64,000 bases of DNA from DASUPK01 sp963831605 (GTDB lineage Bacteria > Actinomycetota > Thermoleophilia > Solirubrobacterales > 70-9), in NCBI GenBank assembly GCA_963831605.1, contig CAWHQR010000001.1:186001-250000 (forward strand), written 5' to 3'. Shown in pieces: positions 18,993 to 27,659 of this stretch. Every line of letters begins with the position of its first letter. Within the stretch, counting starts at the first letter, position 1. The position numbers were made by a program, and so were the translations under genes. The notes under the pieces are model-generated. The model had not been told where the DNA came from. It made no database searches and was given only the letters and a program-made list of their open reading frames with translations.

Positions 18993-19940
18993 GTGCTGCC
19001 CGTGGAAGCAAGGGAAGCCACCCAGTCGGGACCGTCACGAGCGCAGCGCGAGGACTTCCGGGCCACCTCGGATCCGGCCCTGCAGGAGGGCGGTCGGGGC
19101 GACGTCAAGCTCCTCGACTACACCCAGCTCTACAACCTCTGGGAGAAGCAGCAGTGGCTCACCCAGGACCTCGACTTCTCGCAGGACCGCGTCGACTGGC
19201 ACGAGCGGATCCCTGAGGAGGAGCGCTTCCAGCGGATGTACGGGCTCTCCAGCTTCTTCATCGGCGAGCAGAAGGTCGCCGATGAGCTCGGGCCGATCAT
19301 GCGCGCCGCCCCGACCGAGGCGCAGCGGATCTTCCTCTCCACCCAGATCGCGGACGAGGCCCGCCACGTGCGCTTCTTCGACCGCTTCTTCAGCGAGGTG
19401 GGCGTGCTCGAGGGCTCGGACGACCTTTCGCAGCGACTCGAGGCTCTGGACGAGCACGTCAACGACGCGTTCCGCACCCTCTTCGACGACCTCCTGAAGA
19501 GCCGGGTCGACCGGCTGGGGCAGGAGCCGGGGGACCTGGACGCGCTGGTCGAGGCAGTGACGCTCTACCACATGGTCATCGAGGGAATGCTGGCCCTCAC
19601 CGGGCAGCACTTCATCATCGACTACAACGAGCGCGTGGGGACGCTGCCGGGGTTCGTCGAGGGCTTCTCCAACGTGGCCCGTGACGAGCACCGCCACATC
19701 GCCTTCGGGGTCCGCTTTCTCACCGACTGCGTCAAGGCCGACGACCGCTACCGCGGGGTCATCCAGAAGATGCTCGAGCAGTCACTGCCGGTCGCCGACA
19801 AGGTGATCGACCCGCCGTGGCCGGAGGAGGAGGACAACACCGAGCTCTTCGGTGCGAGCCGCGAGGAGACACATGCCTTCGCCGCTCAGGCCCTCGGCCG
19901 GCGGCTGAAGGTCATCGGGCTGATGCCCGCTAGCGCCTGA
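18993..19940 (+). CDS. R2-like ligand-binding oxidase (R2lox), ferritin-like diiron protein
   Basis: A 315-residue protein of the ribonucleotide-reductase R2-like superfamily. All six metal ligands are visible in order: Glu in FFIGEQKV, Glu and His in DEARHVRFF, Glu in YHMVIEGMLALTG, and Glu and His in RDEHRHIAFG. The Tyr of LYHMVIEG fits the R2lox Tyr that crosslinks to Val near the first ligand. This family holds a Mn/Fe centre and a fatty-acid-like ligand and is not the true RNR subunit. GTG 19002 is an alternative start with AGGG upstream. It may share function with the lipid genes elsewhere in the window, but this is a guess. Confidence 0.82.
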   Translation: MLPVEAREATQSGPSRAQREDFRATSDPALQEGGRGDVKLLDYTQLYNLWEKQQWLTQDLDFSQDRVDWHERIPEEERFQRMYGLSSFFIGEQKVADELGPIMRAAPTEAQRIFLSTQIADEARHVRFFDRFFSEVGVLEGSDDLSQRLEALDEHVNDAFRTLFDDLLKSRVDRLGQEPGDLDALVEAVTLYHMVIEGMLALTGQHFIIDYNERVGTLPGFVEGFSNVARDEHRHIAFGVRFLTDCVKADDRYRGVIQKMLEQSLPVADKVIDPPWPEEEDNTELFGASREETHAFAAQALGRRLKVIGLMPASA

Positions 19941-21624
19941 ACTTCTTCTTCGGCGCGGACTTGTGCTTCCGTGGTGCCGAGTAGGCCAGCGGCCTCACGG
20001 CGCCGTCCTGGATCGAGCCGGTCGCGCCGGTGTCGGCGGGAGCCGTGGGTGGCGGGGGAGGCGGCGTCGTGCAGCTGCTCGGCGCACCCGCGTCGGTGAC
20101 GCCGTCGCCGTCCGCGTCGCAGACGGGGGTGGCGGGCTCGACTCCGGTCGTGACCGGGCCGGACTGGGTGGGCGAAGTCGCGTTCGGATCGCTGTTGGCG
20201 ATCGCGTTCTTGTGGTGGCGGTGATGGCGTCCGGTCATGGCTGTCGCCGTCGTCCCGCCGGTCTGAGCGCCGGTGGTCGCCGCCGGGTCGGTCGGCTGCG
20301 GAGGCACGGTGACCGTCTCGGGAGGCGTGGTCGCGGCCTGGGCCGCGGTCGGAGGCGTCTGGGTCGCGGCGGCGGCCTGGGCCACAGCTGGGTCCGTCTT
20401 CGGCGGGATGCCGATCTTGGTCGCCTTGCCGCGGTTGATGACCTTGTGCTTGGCGGGGGCGGGCTTTGAAGGGTTGGGGTCGGAGACGTTCTGGATCTCG
20501 GCCGCGCCGCCGGCCAGGATCGCAGCGGTCGCGAGACCGGCTGCGGCCTTGGTGCCGATCGCAGCGGCCGCGCCGCCTGCCGCCGTAACGGCTCCGCCAC
20601 CAGCCGCGGCTCCGCCGGCGACTGCTGCGCTGCCAACGGCGGCTGTGCTCCCGGCAGCGGCTGCACCGGCTCCGGCCGCTCCTGCACCGGCAGCCCCGGC
20701 ACCCGCGGCGCCTGCACCGGCACCCGCGGCGCCTGCACCAGCACCCGCCCCGGCCGCGCCGCCACCACCAGCACCGGCACCCGCGGCCGCGCCGCCGCCG
20801 CCACCACCGAAGAGCCCGCTGAGCTTGGCGAGCAGCGCGCCCTTGAGGAGGAGCAGCGGCCCGGCCGGGAAGATCGCGGCCAGGGCCTTGGTGTCGGAAC
20901 GAAGCTGGGAGCGGAACTCGCGGCAGGGGTCGCAGCTCTTCAGATGGCGCCTGACCGGGCCGGAGACCTTGGCGATGCCCTCGGCGGCCTCGGCGAGCTC
21001 CAGGCGGACGTCGTCGCAGGTGAGCTGTCGCGACTGGCTCGACTCGGCCAGCGCGATACGAGCTCGAACCAGCAGGCTCTTCACCCCGGGCACGGTCGTG
21101 TCCATCGCCTGGGCGATCTCCTCGTAGCTCATCGCGTCGATCTCACGCAGGAGCAGCGCCGAGCGCTGGGTCTCCGGGAGCTGGCCGACGTCGGAGAGCA
21201 GGTTGCGGAACTCCTCACGGTTCTGGACCCGCTCGAGCGTGGTCACCCCGTTCATGTGGGCGTGAGTGTCCATCGTGTCCTGACCGTCGGCGGTCGGCTT
21301 GCGAAGGTGGTTGAGGGAGCGGTTGCGAGCGATCCGGTAGAGCCATGGCCGCACTGCGATCGGCCGCTCGTCGGCGACCATCGCGTTGTAGGCCGCGACG
21401 AACACTTCCTGGAGCACGTCCTCGGCGTCCTCGGTCGAGCCCAGCATCTGGCGGCAGAAGCCCAGGAGGCGCGACTGGTAGCGCTCGACCAGGGCATCGA
21501 AGGCGTGCTGGTGACCCTTCCGGGTCAGCGCGACGAGCTGCTCATCGTCCTGAAACCGAAGGAGGGGCGAACGCCGGGCGAAAAGCCCGCGTCGCTGTGC
21601 GTGTGTAAGTGTGGAAGCTTCCAA
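19930..21624 (-). CDS. ECF-type sigma factor fused to zinc-finger, membrane and Gly/Ala-Pro tail
   Basis: A 564-residue protein starting at TTG. Sigma region 2 (about 30-108, DAEDVLQEVFVAAYN and RPWLYRIARNRSLNHLRK) and region 4 (about 133-190, MSYEEIAQAMDTTVPGVKSL) are complete. An anti-sigma-like zinc finger follows (HLKSCDPC, about 217-224), then a hydrophobic stretch (240-262). Next come some 80 Gly/Ala residues (263-345), a second hydrophobic segment (about 345-365), and a Pro/Thr-rich tail ending in basic residues. The regulator and its own brake are thus in one chain, possibly tethered to the membrane. The 3' ends of this gene and the R2lox gene overlap by 11 bp. Confidence 0.88.
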   Translation of the reverse strand: MEASTLTHAQRRGLFARRSPLLRFQDDEQLVALTRKGHQHAFDALVERYQSRLLGFCRQMLGSTEDAEDVLQEVFVAAYNAMVADERPIAVRPWLYRIARNRSLNHLRKPTADGQDTMDTHAHMNGVTTLERVQNREEFRNLLSDVGQLPETQRSALLLREIDAMSYEEIAQAMDTTVPGVKSLLVRARIALAESSQSRQLTCDDVRLELAEAAEGIAKVSGPVRRHLKSCDPCREFRSQLRSDTKALAAIFPAGPLLLLKGALLAKLSGLFGGGGGGAAAGAGAGGGGAAGAGAGAGAAGAGAGAAGAGAAGAGAAGAGAAAAGSTAAVGSAAVAGGAAAGGGAVTAAGGAAAAIGTKAAAGLATAAILAGGAAEIQNVSDPNPSKPAPAKHKVINRGKATKIGIPPKTDPAVAQAAAATQTPPTAAQAATTPPETVTVPPQPTDPAATTGAQTGGTTATAMTGRHHRHHKNAIANSDPNATSPTQSGPVTTGVEPATPVCDADGDGVTDAGAPSSCTTPPPPPPTAPADTGATGSIQDGAVRPLAYSAPRKHKSAPKKKFRR

Positions 21625-21804
21625 GACCGGGGTGACTTCGAAGCGCTCTCCCTGCCACCGGAAACACCGTAGCAGCGGTTTGGTTGCGCTCGCCTGAGGC
21701 TTAACTCCCTCGAAATCTGAGTACTAGGCGGACGTTTTTGGCGCTATTTGCGGGGAATCTCTCCTTGACGCACGGTGATCATCGCCGATCGGCCTAAGGC
21801 CCAT

Positions 21805-23329
21805 CTAAGCGGCCAGTCGCTCGGCGGTTTCGGCCGCCTCAGCTTCGATTCCGACCGGGGCGCCCTCCTCGATCTCGTTCTCGATCTGCTCCGCACTCGG
21901 CTCGCGCAGGGCGAACACTGCGATCAGAATCCCGACCGCTGCAGCGCCGGCGGCGATCAGGAAGGCGAGGTGGTAGCCGCCGCTGAGCGCCTGGGTGGCG
22001 CTTTCACCGGCCGCCTTCAAGGTGTTGGTCCGGTCGGTGGCGATGGTGCCCAGCGCGGCCAGGCCAATGGCGGCGGAGAGCTGAATCGAGACCTGGATCG
22101 TCCCGGACGCGAGGCCCGCGTCCCGGGCGGGCACATCTTCCATCGCGGTCATCATCAGCGGCGGGTTGGCGGCGCCGAACCCGAGGCCGAGCAGCGCGAG
22201 TGAGACGAAGATCAATCGGGAAGTACGGGGTGGACTGACCGATCTGGGAGAAGAGCAGGAGACCGACAACCGGACCGGCGATTCCAACGACGAGTGTCCG
22301 CTTGGGGCCAAAGCGCTCGACCAAACGCGCCGAGAGCCCCGACGACATCGCGGCGAGGGACAGGCTCATCGCGAGAAAAGCCAGCCCGATCTCGACTGGG
22401 CTCATCCCCCGGACGTGCTCGAAGTAGAGCGCTCCGAGGAAGAAGGTGGAGTAGGCGCCGGTGACGAGGAATCCCCGCACCAAGTTGGCCGTCACCAGGC
22501 TGCGCAGGCCGAGGATCCGGAGGGGCATGATCGGGTTCTCGATGCGGGACTCGAGTGCCACGAAGGCGGCGAGCAGCGCGGCGGAGATGCCGGCCAGCCC
22601 GAGGGTGCGTCCGCCCGTCCAGCCCCATTCCGGGACCTTGATCAGGGCGTAGATCAGCGCGATCGACGATGCGGTGATCAGGATCGAGCCGAGCCAGTCG
22701 ATGCGCTCGCCGGCGGCGATGCCCTCGTTCTCGGCGATCAGGGCCCGACCCATGAAGAAGGCGACGGCGCCGATCGGCAGGTTGACGAAGAAGATCCAGT
22801 GCCAGTTGATCGTCTCGGTCAGCGCGCCGCCGAGGAGCAGGCCGAGCGAGGCGCCTCCCGCGATCACGAAGGTGTAGAGGCTCATCGCCTTGGCTCGGTC
22901 GGCCGGCTCCGGGAACTCAACCGCGATGATCGCGATGATCACCGCCGAGGCAAGCGCGGCTGCCGCGCCCTGCAGGAAGCGGGCGACGACCAGCGTCGTG
23001 CCGCTCGGTGCGACGCCGCACAGCATCGACGCAGCGACAAAGGCCGCCACGCCGATCAGGAAGATGCGCTTGCGTCCGAAGAGATCGCCGAGGCGCCCGG
23101 CGAGCAGAAGCAGGCTCCCGAAGGTGATCAGGTAGCCGTCGATGACCCATGTGAGGCTCGACTGGCTGAAGTGCAGATCCGACTGGATCGAGGGGAGGGC
23201 GACGTTGACGATCGTCGTGTCGAGGATGATCATCAGCTGCCCGAGGCAGACGACGAAAAGGGCGATCCACCTGCGACGGTCGGAGTCCCGCGCTATCTTG
23301 TACGTAGTAGCCTCCACGAGGATCATCAC
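21805..23329 (-). CDS. EmrB/QacA-type MFS drug transporter, one apparent frameshift
   Basis: A 14-span drug:H+ antiporter. The N-terminal part contains ILDTTIVNVALPSI (motif D1) and GRLGDLFGRKRIF (motif A), and the middle part FGPKRTLVV. Around 22213-22217 the frame breaks: GQSTPYFP is followed by nonsense, while LIFVSLALLGLGFGAAN continues in the next frame to the C terminus. One surplus base explains it (1,525 bases minus one gives 507 residues, normal for the family). It may be a sequencing indel or a dead gene. GTG 23329 is the farthest start; ATG 23326 is also possible. Divergent from its probable MarR repressor. Confidence 0.82.
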
Positions 23330-23333
23330 TATA

Positions 23334-23363
23334 TCAGGGATTATCTCTGAGTGAAGGATTATC
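23334..23363. promoter_or_regulatory. Putative MarR operator between MFS and MarR genes
   Basis: TCAGGGA-TTA-TCTCTGA (23334-23350) is an inverted repeat with 6 of 7 matching pairs. The half-site GGATTATC occurs at 23338 and again at 23356. It lies 5 bp from the MFS start and about 27 bp before the MarR ATG at 23390. Confidence 0.6.
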
Positions 23364-23389
23364 CGCGAGGCAGGCTACGATTGGGAGAG

Positions 23390-23830
23390 ATGAATACGCA
23401 AGCTCCATCAGTTGCGGGCTCGATGAACCTGCTGACGCGCCTGTCGCGCGTGATCTATCGCCGTGCCGTCCCGGAGCTGATCGGGATCAAGATCAAGGAG
23501 TTCGTCGCGCTCGTCTACCTGCGCGAGTCCGGGCGGGCGACCCAGCAGAAGCTGGCCGAGACGATGATGATGGACGCGAACAACTGCGTGATCCTGCTCA
23601 ACGGCCTGGAGGACGAGGGAATGATCGCCCGGACCCGAGACCCCGAGGACCGGCGCCGGCACATCGTCGCGATCACCCCGAAGGGCTACCGGGCGCTCGA
23701 GAAGGCGGAGCATGAGCTCGAGACGCTGGAGGACGAGGTGCTCGGCAACCTCGACCGATCCGAGCGCGACCAGCTGCGGGACCTCTTAGCCAAGGCGCTC
23801 GAGGACCACTCGCTCGCGATCTCGGCGTAG
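23390..23830 (+). CDS. MarR-family transcriptional regulator
   Basis: A 146-residue winged-helix regulator, using ATG 23390, which leaves the operator outside the coding region (a frame from 23351 is open but would read through it). DNA-binding part: TQQKLAETMMMDANNCVILL with wing TRDPEDRRRHIVAITPKG. N- and C-terminal helices would form the dimer. It probably represses the divergent efflux gene and itself and is released by a small ligand. Confidence 0.88.
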   Translation: MNTQAPSVAGSMNLLTRLSRVIYRRAVPELIGIKIKEFVALVYLRESGRATQQKLAETMMMDANNCVILLNGLEDEGMIARTRDPEDRRRHIVAITPKGYRALEKAEHELETLEDEVLGNLDRSERDQLRDLLAKALEDHSLAISA

Positions 23831-23865
23831 CCGCCGCGAGCACGGCCTCGGCGCGATCCTCGCTC

Positions 23866-23949
23866 GCCGGGGTGGCCAAACTGGTCTAGGCAGCGGACTT
23901 AAAATCCGTGGCCCTCATGGGCATGTGGGTTCGAATCCCACCCCCGGCA
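23866..23949 (+). tRNA. tRNA-Leu (anticodon UAA)
   Basis: Class II cloverleaf of 84 nt. Acceptor GCCGGGG pairs with CCCCGGC, the anticodon loop CTTAAAA sits between GCGGA and TCCGT, and there is a long variable arm (GGCCCTCATGGGC) and T arm GTGGGTTCGAATCCCAC. Anticodon TAA. The 3' CCA is not encoded. Confidence 0.95.
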
Positions 23950-24009
23950 TTGACTGCGCGCTACGAGGTTCGCCAGCGATCTGGATCCTGGCGGTCCTCG
24001 AGGCGCTTC

Positions 24010-24297
24010 TCAACCGATCGCACCTTGTCGCTCGAGCGTCTGCTCCTTGTCGCGGCGCTCGTCGAGTTTCAGCACGGAGTAGACGCGGGGCAGACCCATC
24101 TCGAACGGGACTCGGTGGAGCTCCGCGACCACGTCGAGGATGTCCTCGACCGATCCCTCCAGCGAGGTGCCCATCGCGTGCAGCTCGTAGCGGACCCTGT
24201 CCTGGGCGGCGAGCCGTCGCTGGATCTCGGCGATGTACTCGCTGGCGCTCGCGTCCGAGCGGCCCAGGCCGATAACTGTCAGGTCAGCGCTGGCCAT
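24010..24297 (-). CDS. MTH1187/YkoF-like thiamine-binding protein (DUF77)
   Basis: A 95-residue protein with the family features ADLTVIGLGRSDASASEYI at the N terminus and YELHAMGTSLEGSVEDILDV in the middle, ending in VYSVLKLDERRDK. These small ferredoxin-fold proteins form tetramers and bind thiamine or a related molecule, probably as carriers. No thiamine transport gene or TPP riboswitch is visible nearby, so the partner is unknown. Confidence 0.85.
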   Translation of the reverse strand: MASADLTVIGLGRSDASASEYIAEIQRRLAAQDRVRYELHAMGTSLEGSVEDILDVVAELHRVPFEMGLPRVYSVLKLDERRDKEQTLERQGAIG

Positions 24298-24316
24298 GCA
24301 CCGGATCTTCTCGAAT

Positions 24317-25498
24317 TCAGGCTCGCGCGCGGTTTTCGAAGACGCTATCCAGAGCAGCCGCCCGGCCCACCGCGAGCGCTCCGTTCAAGACAGCCGCGTC
24401 CCCCAGGCTTGAGACCTCGACCCGCGGCCGGTAGGGCAGCAGCTCCTCCAGTCGAGTCCGAATCGGCGCCAGCAGGAGGTCTCCGTTGGCGCCGATGCCG
24501 CCGCCGATCACCACCAGCTCGACGTCGATAACCGCCGCGACCGGGGCGATGTGGAGGGCGATCCGGCGTGCTTCCTCCTCCACGACCTCCATGGCGAGCG
24601 GGTCGCCAGCCCTGGCCGCGCCGAAGATCTCGGGTAGCTCGAAGGACGGCCCGAGGGCGCTCTCACGCCAGCCCTCTTCCACCAACCCCCGCGCGAAGCG
24701 GGAGATCGACTCGGCGGCAGGATCGGCCTCCCGCTCGAGCCCTGATCCGAGCGCGAAGTCCACCTCGCCGGCCGCCCCGTGATGGCCCCGGTGGAGCTCG
24801 CCGTGGACAACGACGCCCGCGCCGAGCCCGGTGCCGACTGAGAGGAAGGCGAAATCGGCGACGCCCCGGGCAACCCCATGCGCCTGCTCCCCGACAGCAG
24901 CCAGGTTGATGTCGTTCTCGAGCGTGACCGGCACGCCGAGCATCCGCTCGAGCTCGGCGTCGACCCGTCTGCCCTCGAGTCCGTGGATGTTCTCCGCCTG
25001 CGCCACAGTCCCCCGGCCGGCATCGACGACACCCGGCACCCCGAGCACGGCTCCGTCGATCGAGCCGTCGTTCACGTCGGCGGCGGCGGCGAGACGGCCC
25101 TTGAGCTCGGCGGCCGCGTCGAGGGCGGCTTTCGCCTCGGAGTCGGGGAGCTCGATGTCCTGGCGGGCCCTGATCTCGCCGCCCAGGTCGCAGATGGCCC
25201 CGCGCAGGAAGCGCGCGCCGAGATCGAGGCCGAGGACGAGCGCCACGTCGGGGACAGGCTCGAAGAAGGTGGCGCCGTAGCTTGGCCCGTCTCCGGCTGC
25301 GCTCGCCTCCCGTACCAGCCCGGCGTCGAGCAGTGAGCGTAGCGCGACCGAAACGGTGGGCTTCGAGATTCCCACTGACCTCGAGATCTTGGCGCGGGAG
25401 ATCGGTGCCCTCTCGCGAATCGCCTCCAGCACGGTCCGTTCGTTCAGGTGGCGCAGCAGGGGAGGAGTCGCAGCGGTGCCTGCTCGTGGGGTGCTCAT
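24317..25498 (-). CDS. ROK-family (NagC/Mlc-type) regulator of sugar locus
   Basis: A 393-residue protein. N-terminal winged helix: ERAPISRAKISRSVGISKPT (about 28-47). It is followed by an actin-like ROK sugar-binding domain (VLGLDLGARFLRGAICDLGG, GVPGVVDAGRGTV, VGTGLGAGVVVHGELHRGHH). The usual ROK zinc motif with CxCGxxGC is missing; the equivalent stretch reads ALGSGLEREADP. It is the last gene of the transport operon and 22 bp from the ATPase. It probably represses the locus and is released by the phosphorylated or free sugar. Confidence 0.9.
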   Translation of the reverse strand: MSTPRAGTAATPPLLRHLNERTVLEAIRERAPISRAKISRSVGISKPTVSVALRSLLDAGLVREASAAGDGPSYGATFFEPVPDVALVLGLDLGARFLRGAICDLGGEIRARQDIELPDSEAKAALDAAAELKGRLAAAADVNDGSIDGAVLGVPGVVDAGRGTVAQAENIHGLEGRRVDAELERMLGVPVTLENDINLAAVGEQAHGVARGVADFAFLSVGTGLGAGVVVHGELHRGHHGAAGEVDFALGSGLEREADPAAESISRFARGLVEEGWRESALGPSFELPEIFGAARAGDPLAMEVVEEEARRIALHIAPVAAVIDVELVVIGGGIGANGDLLLAPIRTRLEELLPYRPRVEVSSLGDAAVLNGALAVGRAAALDSVFENRARA

Positions 25499-25520
25499 CG
25501 GGCTCGGTGGCGTCGACGGC

Positions 25521-26597
25521 TCACCCGAGCCGATCGCCGGTCTCGGGGTCGAACAGGTGGGCCTGGCCAGCCCGCGGGCGAAGGGAGACCCTCCCGCCCC
25601 GCTGGGGCGCCTTCCATGGATCGATTCGGACGGTCAGGGTCGTGGTCCCACCAGGGAGCTCGGCGATGCAACGGGCGAAGGCATCCGAGCCGAGTTCCTC
25701 AACCAGCTCCACCGTGGCCGGCAAGCCGTCTTCGGCGGGCTCCAGAGCTTCGGGACGCAGACCGACGATCACCTCGCGGCCGGCGGCGACGGCCTCCACG
25801 CGCCTTTCCAGCTCGAGCCCGGCGCCGTTCAGAACAGCGTGGCCTTCCGAGCTCACAGGGAGCCGAATCAGGTTCATCGCCGGAGAGCCGATGAAGCCGG
25901 CGACGAAGGTGTTGGCCGGCCGGTCATAGAGCTCACGCGGCGACGCGCATTGCTGTAGCCGCCCATCCTTGAGCACGGCGACGCGATGCCCCATCGTCAT
26001 CGCCTCCACTTGGTCGTGGGTGACGTACACGGTTGTCACGCCGAGGCGGGTCTGCAGCGAGGCGATCTCACCGCGCATCTGCACGCGAAGCTTGGCGTCC
26101 AGGTTCGAGAGAGGCTCATCCATCAGGAACGCCTTGGGCTCGCGCACGATCGCTCGCCCCATGGCCACCCGCTGGCGTTGTCCGCCGGAAAGCTGCCCCG
26201 GCTTCCGGATCAGGTAATCGGTCAGCTCGAGCAACTCGGCCACCTCACGGACCCGCCTTTCCCGCTCGGCCTTCTTCACCTTCGCCATCCTCAGCGGAAA
26301 GCCGATGTTGGCTGCGACATCGAGGAATGGGTAGAGCGCGTAGTTCTGAAAGACCATGGCGACGTCACGGTCCTTCGGGGGCAGGTCGGTGACATCCCGG
26401 TCGGCGATCCTAATCGTCCCCGAGTAGACCTCTTCGAGGCCGGCCAGCATGCGGAGTGCAGTCGTCTTCCCCGAGCCCGAGGGGCCGACCAGGACGATCA
26501 GCTCGCCGTCATCGATCTTCAGATCGAGGGCGTCGACCGCGGGGACCTCGGCCCCGGGATAGATCGCCGTAGCCTGCTCGAAGCGAATCTCAGTCAT
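25521..26597 (-). CDS. MsmK/MalK-type sugar ABC transporter ATPase
   Basis: A 358-residue nucleotide-binding subunit for CUT1-type sugar importers. Walker A GPSGSGKTT (about 38-46), Q-loop FQNYALYPFL, signature LSGGQRQRVAMGRAI, Walker B AFLMDEPLSNLD and H-loop YVTHDQVEAMT are all intact. The C-terminal TOBE region (residues about 240-358) is the part that contacts regulators in relatives. It powers the two permeases upstream. Confidence 0.95.
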   Translation of the reverse strand: MTEIRFEQATAIYPGAEVPAVDALDLKIDDGELIVLVGPSGSGKTTALRMLAGLEEVYSGTIRIADRDVTDLPPKDRDVAMVFQNYALYPFLDVAANIGFPLRMAKVKKAERERRVREVAELLELTDYLIRKPGQLSGGQRQRVAMGRAIVREPKAFLMDEPLSNLDAKLRVQMRGEIASLQTRLGVTTVYVTHDQVEAMTMGHRVAVLKDGRLQQCASPRELYDRPANTFVAGFIGSPAMNLIRLPVSSEGHAVLNGAGLELERRVEAVAAGREVIVGLRPEALEPAEDGLPATVELVEELGSDAFARCIAELPGGTTTLTVRIDPWKAPQRGGRVSLRPRAGQAHLFDPETGDRLG

Positions 26598-26618
26598 CGG
26601 ACACCGCTCTCCTCTCCT

Positions 26619-27659
26619 TCAGCGTAACCCCGCCCTCGTCTCCCCAGGGGCCGGGGCGAACGTCTCGATCCGGCCGATGGCGGCGCTCAGGTCGCGGCGC
26701 AGACGTTCCTTGGCGGCGGCCTCGGAGCCGAGTTCGTCCAGTGCCAAGAGGGCAGCGCCGACGATTGGATGGGCGTCGATCGTCACAACCTCAGCCGTTG
26801 GCGCGAACTCGATCACGCCTTCGGTGACGGCCTCCACCAGGCCCCCGCCGTCGGCCCTGAAGAGCCCGCCCCCGAGGACGACCTCCACGCCCCGATCTCC
26901 TAGGCCGAGACGCTCGATCGCGACGCGCGCGAGAGTGACCATCTCCGCGGTGAGCCGATCGACAATCTCGGCCGCGACCGGATCGCGCGTCGCCTCCGCC
27001 AGGACCACCGGGGCGAGCTCCGCCAGGCGTTCGGAGGGCAGGCGGCCGAAATGAATCGCACGGGCGACGTCGAGAGGGTCGTCTAATCCGTAGTGGGACG
27101 GGACCGCGCTCTGCAGGGTGGTTTCCGGCCCCCGGCCATCGGCCCCACGCGCCGCCGCCCAAAGACCGTCGATCCCGAGGTCCTCGCCGCCCCCCCAATC
27201 GCCGCTGATCCTGCCCAGGGCGGCGAAGCGGGCGACGCGACCGTCCTCGGCGACGCCAACGCAGTTGATCCCGGCGCCGCAGACGAGCGCGACTCCCCAT
27301 CCCCGGTCGGTCCCGGCCCGGAGGACGGCGAAGGTGTCGTTGGCCACGGCGCTGCGCGGCGCCCAGCCCTTGGCGGCCAGCGCCTTCTGAAGAGCGGCCT
27401 CCTCCTCGGGGAGGTCGGCGCCGGCGAGCATGACGCGGCCGACCTCGGCGATCGGCCCGTCGTTGGTCTCGATCCCGGCGTCGGTGGCTGCCCTTTCGAG
27501 CAGCTCGCTCAACACCTCGATCGAGCCGTCCACGCCCACTCGCTGCTGGGAGCTACTCGGGCCGCGCACCACCGACAGCACGGAACCGTCCGCCAGGATC
27601 AGGGCGAGATCGGTCTTGGAGTTGCCGCCGTCGACCGCAAGTGCGAGCCGCTCGCTCAG
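26619..27659 (-). CDS. BadF/BcrA-type N-acetylglucosamine-like sugar kinase
   Basis: A 346-residue actin-fold kinase. The phosphate motif LAVDGGNSKTDLALILADG is encoded upstream of the first ATG/GTG-like start (27581), so the real N terminus must begin at or near CTG 27659. That codon overlaps the upstream TGA (CTGA). Other parts are VCGAGINCVGV, GDWGGGEDLG (sugar/ATP region) and VVLGGGLFRADGGG. The family includes GlcNAc and glucosamine kinases. With no PTS in the locus, this kinase would supply the 6-phosphate that the neighbouring GH4 enzyme and SIS protein need. Confidence 0.85.
   Translation of the reverse strand: MSERLALAVDGGNSKTDLALILADGSVLSVVRGPSSSQQRVGVDGSIEVLSELLERAATDAGIETNDGPIAEVGRVMLAGADLPEEEAALQKALAAKGWAPRSAVANDTFAVLRAGTDRGWGVALVCGAGINCVGVAEDGRVARFAALGRISGDWGGGEDLGIDGLWAAARGADGRGPETTLQSAVPSHYGLDDPLDVARAIHFGRLPSERLAELAPVVLAEATRDPVAAEIVDRLTAEMVTLARVAIERLGLGDRGVEVVLGGGLFRADGGGLVEAVTEGVIEFAPTAEVVTIDAHPIVGAALLALDELGSEAAAKERLRRDLSAAIGRIETFAPAPGETRAGLR

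Noticed and set aside
20273..21127. Ala/Pro-rich plus-strand frame opposite the sigma gene
   Set aside because: Mirror of the Gly/Ala repeat; no start context.
24010..24297. TPP riboswitch near the thiamine-binding gene
   Set aside because: No conserved THI-box sequence seen upstream.
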